NCBI RefSeq assembly: GCF_000801335.2
Contig: NZ_JSEH01000012.1
Location: 62,001 to 126,000 of the forward strand
Direction of reading: 5' to 3'
Length of the DNA: 64,000 bases
Source of the DNA: Desulfovibrio sp. TomC
GTDB lineage: Bacteria; Desulfobacterota; Desulfovibrionia; Desulfovibrionales; Desulfovibrionaceae
Part shown: piece after piece, positions 60,729 through 64,000 of the stretch
Layout of the letters: every line of letters starts with the position of its first letter
How positions within the stretch are numbered: the first letter of the stretch is position 1
The notes under the pieces: generated by a model
What the model saw: the letters and a program-made list of their open reading frames with translations, nothing else
What the model was told of the DNA's origin: nothing
Database searches by the model: none
Program-made: the position numbers and the translations under genes

Positions 60729-62052
60729 TTCTTATTGTGTCCTTGTGGTCGACGACGAACCGTCCATCGGCAAGCTCCTGCTCAAGGAACTGACCACCCC
60801 GGCCCGGGCCGTCCATGTGGCGGCCTCGGCCCGGGAGGCCAAGGAATTGCTGGCTAAAAACGAATACGAGGTGGCTGTCCTGGACATCCGCCTGCCCGAT
60901 GCCAACGGCCTGGAGCTCATGGTCGAACTGCGCCAGCGACAGGAAGATTTGGAAACCATCCTCATCACCGGGCACGGGGCCATCGACACCGCGGTCGAGG
61001 CCATGAAACTCGGGGCCTTTGACTACGTGACCAAGCCCTTTAATCTGGCCGAACTGGAATTGCTGATCGAACGCGCCTACCAGCGCACCTATCTGCGCCG
61101 GGAAAACCGCCGCCTGCGCCATTTCCAGGGCCAGACCCCGCCGGTGCAGCTGGTCGGCAATTCTCCGGCCATCAAGCAGGTGCGCTACCTCATCGAAAAA
61201 GTCGCCCCGACCGAAGTGCCGGTCCTCATTACCGGCGAATCCGGAGCTGGCAAGGAAGTGGCCGCCCACCTGATCCAGACCCTGTCCAAACGGGCGGACA
61301 AACCGTTTTTTATCAAGAACTGCGCCACCCTCCAAAAAGAACTGGCCCGCAGCGAGCTCTTTGGGCATCTGCGCGGTTCCTTTACCGGCGCAGTGGAGAA
61401 CAGCGAAGGTTTCATGGCCTTTGCCAACAAGGGAACGCTGTTTCTTGACGAAATCGGCGAACTGCCCATCGAGGTCCAGGCGGCCCTGCTCCGGGTGCTC
61501 GAAAACAAGACCTACCGCCGGGTGGGGGAAAAAGAAGAGCGCCGGGTGGATATCCGGCTGGTCTTTGCCACCAACCGCGAGCTGGTCAAGGAAGTGGCCG
61601 AGGGCCGCTTTCACGAGGCGCTTTTCCACCGCATCAACGTCTTTAATATCGAGATGCCGTCGCTGCGGGAACGCCGCGAGGACATCCCGCTGTTGGTGGA
61701 ATTTTTCCTGTCGCGCCTCACCGCCGGACAGGCCCCGTTTCGCATTTCCGACCGGGCCATGAAATGCCTGACCGGCTATGACTGGCCGGGCAATGTGCGC
61801 GAACTGCGAAACGTCATGGAACGCTCCATCATCCTGTCGGAAAACAGCCTCATTACCGAACATGCCCTGCCGCGCGAATTCCTGGAACCGGCCCGGGCCG
61901 AGGAAGAAATCCTGACCCTGGAGGCCAAGGAGCAGGAGCACATCACCAAGGTCCTCAATTTCTACGACAACAACCGCTCCCTGGCGGCCGAGGCCCTTGG
62001 CATCTGTCGCAAGACGCTCTACCGCAAAATCCGCCAGTACAATCTCTTTTAG
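60721..62052 (+). CDS. Sigma54-dependent response regulator (NtrC family)
   Basis: 443 residues with a GTG start inside the kinase gene. Receiver domain with acidic VVDDEPS, phospho-D55 in VAVLDIRLPDANG and Lys in YVTKPFN. AAA+ domain: Walker A GESGAGKE near 172, the sigma54-contact loop GSFTGA near 219 and FLDEIGELP. C-terminal Fis-type helix-turn-helix: NRSLAAEALGICRKTLYRKIRQYNLF. It opens sigma54 promoters when phosphorylated by the upstream kinase. The adh promoter at 49179-49194 is a natural target candidate, since both belong to the same cluster (inference). Confidence 0.95.
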   Translation: MNSSYCVLVVDDEPSIGKLLLKELTTPARAVHVAASAREAKELLAKNEYEVAVLDIRLPDANGLELMVELRQRQEDLETILITGHGAIDTAVEAMKLGAFDYVTKPFNLAELELLIERAYQRTYLRRENRRLRHFQGQTPPVQLVGNSPAIKQVRYLIEKVAPTEVPVLITGESGAGKEVAAHLIQTLSKRADKPFFIKNCATLQKELARSELFGHLRGSFTGAVENSEGFMAFANKGTLFLDEIGELPIEVQAALLRVLENKTYRRVGEKEERRVDIRLVFATNRELVKEVAEGRFHEALFHRINVFNIEMPSLRERREDIPLLVEFFLSRLTAGQAPFRISDRAMKCLTGYDWPGNVRELRNVMERSIILSENSLITEHALPREFLEPARAEEEILTLEAKEQEHITKVLNFYDNNRSLAAEALGICRKTLYRKIRQYNLF

Positions 62053-62185
62053 GGCGTTGCCGGCGACGCCCCTCTGGCGCGACAGCGACAAATACTCTAG
62101 CTTCAAGCCGTCGTGACCGGCTTTTGCCGGCTCTGGCCCGTCCTGGCCCAACAGCCGACGGAAACCCTTGCCCTGTGGAGAAGCC

Positions 62186-62515
62186 ATGCCTTGTCTGCTT
62201 CGCACTTTTGTCTGCACCGCCGTCCTGGCCCTGGCCCTGGCCGGCCCGGCCCTGGCCAAGAAACAACAGCAGCCCCAGAACATCGATTTCGGCGCCGTCA
62301 CCTGCAAGGAATTCGTCATGGAAATTGCCGACGCCGATGAAGACTCCGCCGGCATCATCCTCATGTGGCTGGACGGCTACTTAAGCGGCGTCTCCGGCGA
62401 CACCAAACTCAACTGGAAAACCCTGGAAACCTTCTCCGGCGCGCTCATGGAAGCCTGCGCCAAGAAACCGGGCCAAAAGGTACTCGACGTGGCCAGGGAA
62501 GTCGGCATCAACTAG
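62186..62515 (+). CDS. HdeA/HdeB-like small periplasmic protein
   Basis: 109 residues. Signal peptide (about 1-24, ending GPALAKK). The mature part, about 85 residues, has one Cys in DFGAVTCKEFVMEI and one in ALMEACAKKPGQK, the disulfide pair of the HdeA/HdeB family. WLDGYLSGVSG fits the conserved middle. HdeA/HdeB are acid-activated chaperones in enterics; relatives in deltaproteobacteria have no proven role. GGAG lies before the ATG at 62186. It appears monocistronic. Confidence 0.8.
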   Translation: MPCLLRTFVCTAVLALALAGPALAKKQQQPQNIDFGAVTCKEFVMEIADADEDSAGIILMWLDGYLSGVSGDTKLNWKTLETFSGALMEACAKKPGQKVLDVAREVGIN

Positions 62516-62716
62516 CGGTCGTCCATGGCGTCAGGCCGGCCTGTTCGCCATGATGTCCTGGAGATACTGCGTGCGCTCCCACTCCGTATGGCCTTTGCCC
62601 CAGGCCCGGCCCCGGGGCGCATCGCCCGCTCCTGACGCCGCCGTCCCCGCCGCCGTTTTGACTCCGGGGGCGGGCCTGTCCGGCCCCACGACGCCCCCGG
62701 CCCGGGAGACCTGCCC

Positions 62717-63940
62717 GTGAACGCCCCGGCTTCCCTGCTGCGCCGCCTTTTGGCCTCCACCCTGGCCACGGCCACCGCCCTGGTGGCGGTCATGTTGCTG
62801 CTGGCCACACTGGGTTTTTATTATTTCGAGCTGCGCCACGACCCCAGCCGGACGCTTTTTGACGCCCTGTGGTGGGCCATGGTCACCCTGTCCACCGTCG
62901 GCTACGGGGATATCGTGCCGGTCACCGTGCCGGGGCGCATCATCGGCATGGGCATGATGGGCGCAGGCATCGGCATCATGGCTGCCTTGACCGGCAATCT
63001 GGCCTCGGCGCTCATCGAGCGCCGCAACCGCAAACGCCAGGGGTTAGCGCCTGTGAAAACCTCCGGACACTGCCTCGTCCTTGGCTACAACAGCCACGCC
63101 GCCGGGCTCATCAAGGCCCTGGCCGCCGCCGCCCCGCCCACCCGGGGGCCGGTGGTGGTCCTCGTGGCCCCGATCACCCCCGAAGCCTTTGCCGAGGCCG
63201 CGGCCGACATCGGTCTGGAAAACCGGCTGGAATTTTGCCGCGGCAACCCGGCCCAGGAAGGCGTTTTGGGCCGGGCCTCGCCGGCGACGGCCCGAGCGGC
63301 CTACATCCTGTCCCAGGATGGCTTGGCCCCGGAAGAGGCCGATCAGCAGACCCTGCTCGCCGCCCTGACCTTTCGCGGGCTGGCCCCCAAGGTCCAGCTC
63401 TACGCCGAGGCGCTGCTTGAGACCAACCGCCAGCATCTGGCCCGGGCCGGGGTGGATGTAACCCTTATTCGCGGCGATCTGACCGAACGGGCCCTTGGCA
63501 CGATGGGGGAACACCCGGCCCTGTGGCATTTCATGGAACGCCTCCTCGGCACGCCCGGGCATCGGGCCATGCAGGCCAGGGCGCTGTCCCATGACGAGCG
63601 CGGCCTGCGCTGGTCCCAGGTGGTGGCCCGGTCCATGGCCGACGGCCGCCGCCTGCCTGTGGCCGTCTTTCGCATCAAACGCGACATCACCATCAAGGAA
63701 CTCCTCGATGCCGACACGGCCCTTGACCAGTTCATCCTGGAGCTGTTCGCCGCCTACGGCCAGGAAGGACGCATCGGCAACCAGGGGCCGGTGGTGCTGG
63801 TCAATCCGGGCGACGAGGTGGATTTAAGCGCTTTTGACGGCTGTATCGTCCTTGGCGGCGAGACCGCTGCGGCCAAGGACCATCGGGGCAAACCGGCCGG
63901 GACCAGCCCGAGCGACGACGCCGGTGGAGGCGCGCCATGA
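62717..63940 (+). CDS. Two-TM potassium channel with RCK/TrkA-like domain
   Basis: 407 residues with a GTG start. Two membrane segments (about 15-38 and 70-92) flank a pore loop with the selectivity filter TVGYGD at 60-64. A TrkA-N/RCK-like domain starts GHCLVLGYNSHAAGLIKALAA near 116. The C-terminal part has a second RCK-like region (about 290-390). Such channels open or close on ligand binding to the RCK gating ring. The next gene overlaps its stop codon and starts like a cyclic-nucleotide-binding protein, so the two may work together. Confidence 0.92.
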   Translation: MNAPASLLRRLLASTLATATALVAVMLLLATLGFYYFELRHDPSRTLFDALWWAMVTLSTVGYGDIVPVTVPGRIIGMGMMGAGIGIMAALTGNLASALIERRNRKRQGLAPVKTSGHCLVLGYNSHAAGLIKALAAAAPPTRGPVVVLVAPITPEAFAEAAADIGLENRLEFCRGNPAQEGVLGRASPATARAAYILSQDGLAPEEADQQTLLAALTFRGLAPKVQLYAEALLETNRQHLARAGVDVTLIRGDLTERALGTMGEHPALWHFMERLLGTPGHRAMQARALSHDERGLRWSQVVARSMADGRRLPVAVFRIKRDITIKELLDADTALDQFILELFAAYGQEGRIGNQGPVVLVNPGDEVDLSAFDGCIVLGGETAAAKDHRGKPAGTSPSDDAGGGAP

Positions 63941-64000
63941 ACAAGGATTCCTGGACCCGGGCGGAACTCTTTGCCGGCCTGTCCCAGGAGGAACTGGCCC
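63937..64000 (+). CDS. Start of a probable cyclic-nucleotide-binding protein (3' truncated)
   Basis: Only 21 codons are in the window. The frame begins inside the channel gene stop (ATGA). The residues AELFAGLSQEELA fit the opening helix of cNMP-binding (Crp-like) domains, which usually read LFxGLSxEEL. Function beyond this cannot be seen. Confidence 0.55.
   Translation, partial: MNKDSWTRAELFAGLSQEELA

Overview
The window comes from a GC-rich, anaerobic, sulfate-reducing deltaproteobacterium (Desulfobacterota) of the Desulfovibrio / Solidesulfovibrio type. The strongest evidence is the hdrCBA-flxDCBA cluster next to an iron-containing alcohol dehydrogenase. Dense two-component signalling, ABC-type regulators and GC-hairpin intergenic DNA fit the same group. 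I see no rRNA, tRNA, CRISPR array or recognisable insertion sequence. Most genes are high GC. Three stretches are clearly more AT-rich and look acquired or divergent: about 17.9-20.3 kb, 38.2-39.5 kb and 42.9-44.1 kb.

Layout. 1-2.4 kb: the end of a hybrid histidine kinase, a single-domain response regulator and a CheC-type phosphatase. 2.4-6.1 kb: an ABC-2 exporter, a TetR regulator and an outer-membrane barrel protein, with two matching operator palindromes. 6.3-12.4 kb: TatA, pirin, a TMEM175-type channel, a degenerate Fic-like protein, a DEAD-box helicase and an EamA transporter. 12.4-17.4 kb: a CgeB-like glycosyltransferase and an AlgI/AlgJ-like polysaccharide O-acylation cluster. 17.6-20.3 kb: a small lipoprotein and an AT-rich FIST sensor plus diguanylate cyclase pair. 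20.4-25.6 kb: a bifunctional PutA coupled to an Lrp regulator, diverging from a secreted 5'-nucleotidase. 25.6-26.2 kb: an unusual run of hairpins and long perfect inverted repeats between convergent genes.

26.2-31.1 kb: an operon of a GH57-type enzyme, a secreted protein of three repeated units and an orphan sensor-HAMP protein. 31.3-34.3 kb: phoB-phoR-pstB without pstSCA. 34.5-38.2 kb: a periplasmic binding protein paired with a hybrid kinase. 38.2-39.5 kb: an AT-rich islet with an HNH nuclease-like gene. 39.5-44.9 kb: an unrecognised 526-residue protein with a receiver partner, transaldolase, a secreted protein and ribose-5-phosphate isomerase A. 45-48.5 kb: an arsenic-resistance operon (two ArsC, Acr3) led by a periplasmic thioredoxin and a CcdA-like membrane protein.

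49.2-57.7 kb: a sigma54-type promoter, alcohol dehydrogenase and hdrCBA-flxDCBA. This is the ethanol/NADH-linked flavin-based electron-bifurcation module known from Desulfovibrio vulgaris. Downstream lie a ferritin-like protein, a TrfA-like replication initiator relative, and a histidine kinase plus NtrC-type sigma54 activator that is a natural candidate to drive the module. 62-64 kb: a small HdeA-like secreted protein, a two-TM potassium channel with an RCK-like domain, and the start of a probable cyclic-nucleotide-binding protein.

No complete novel defence or mobile system is evident. The best leads for something undescribed are the inverted-repeat array at 25.6-26.2 kb, the GH57/triple-repeat/orphan-HAMP operon, the 526-residue protein with its receiver, and the chromosomal TrfA-like gene.
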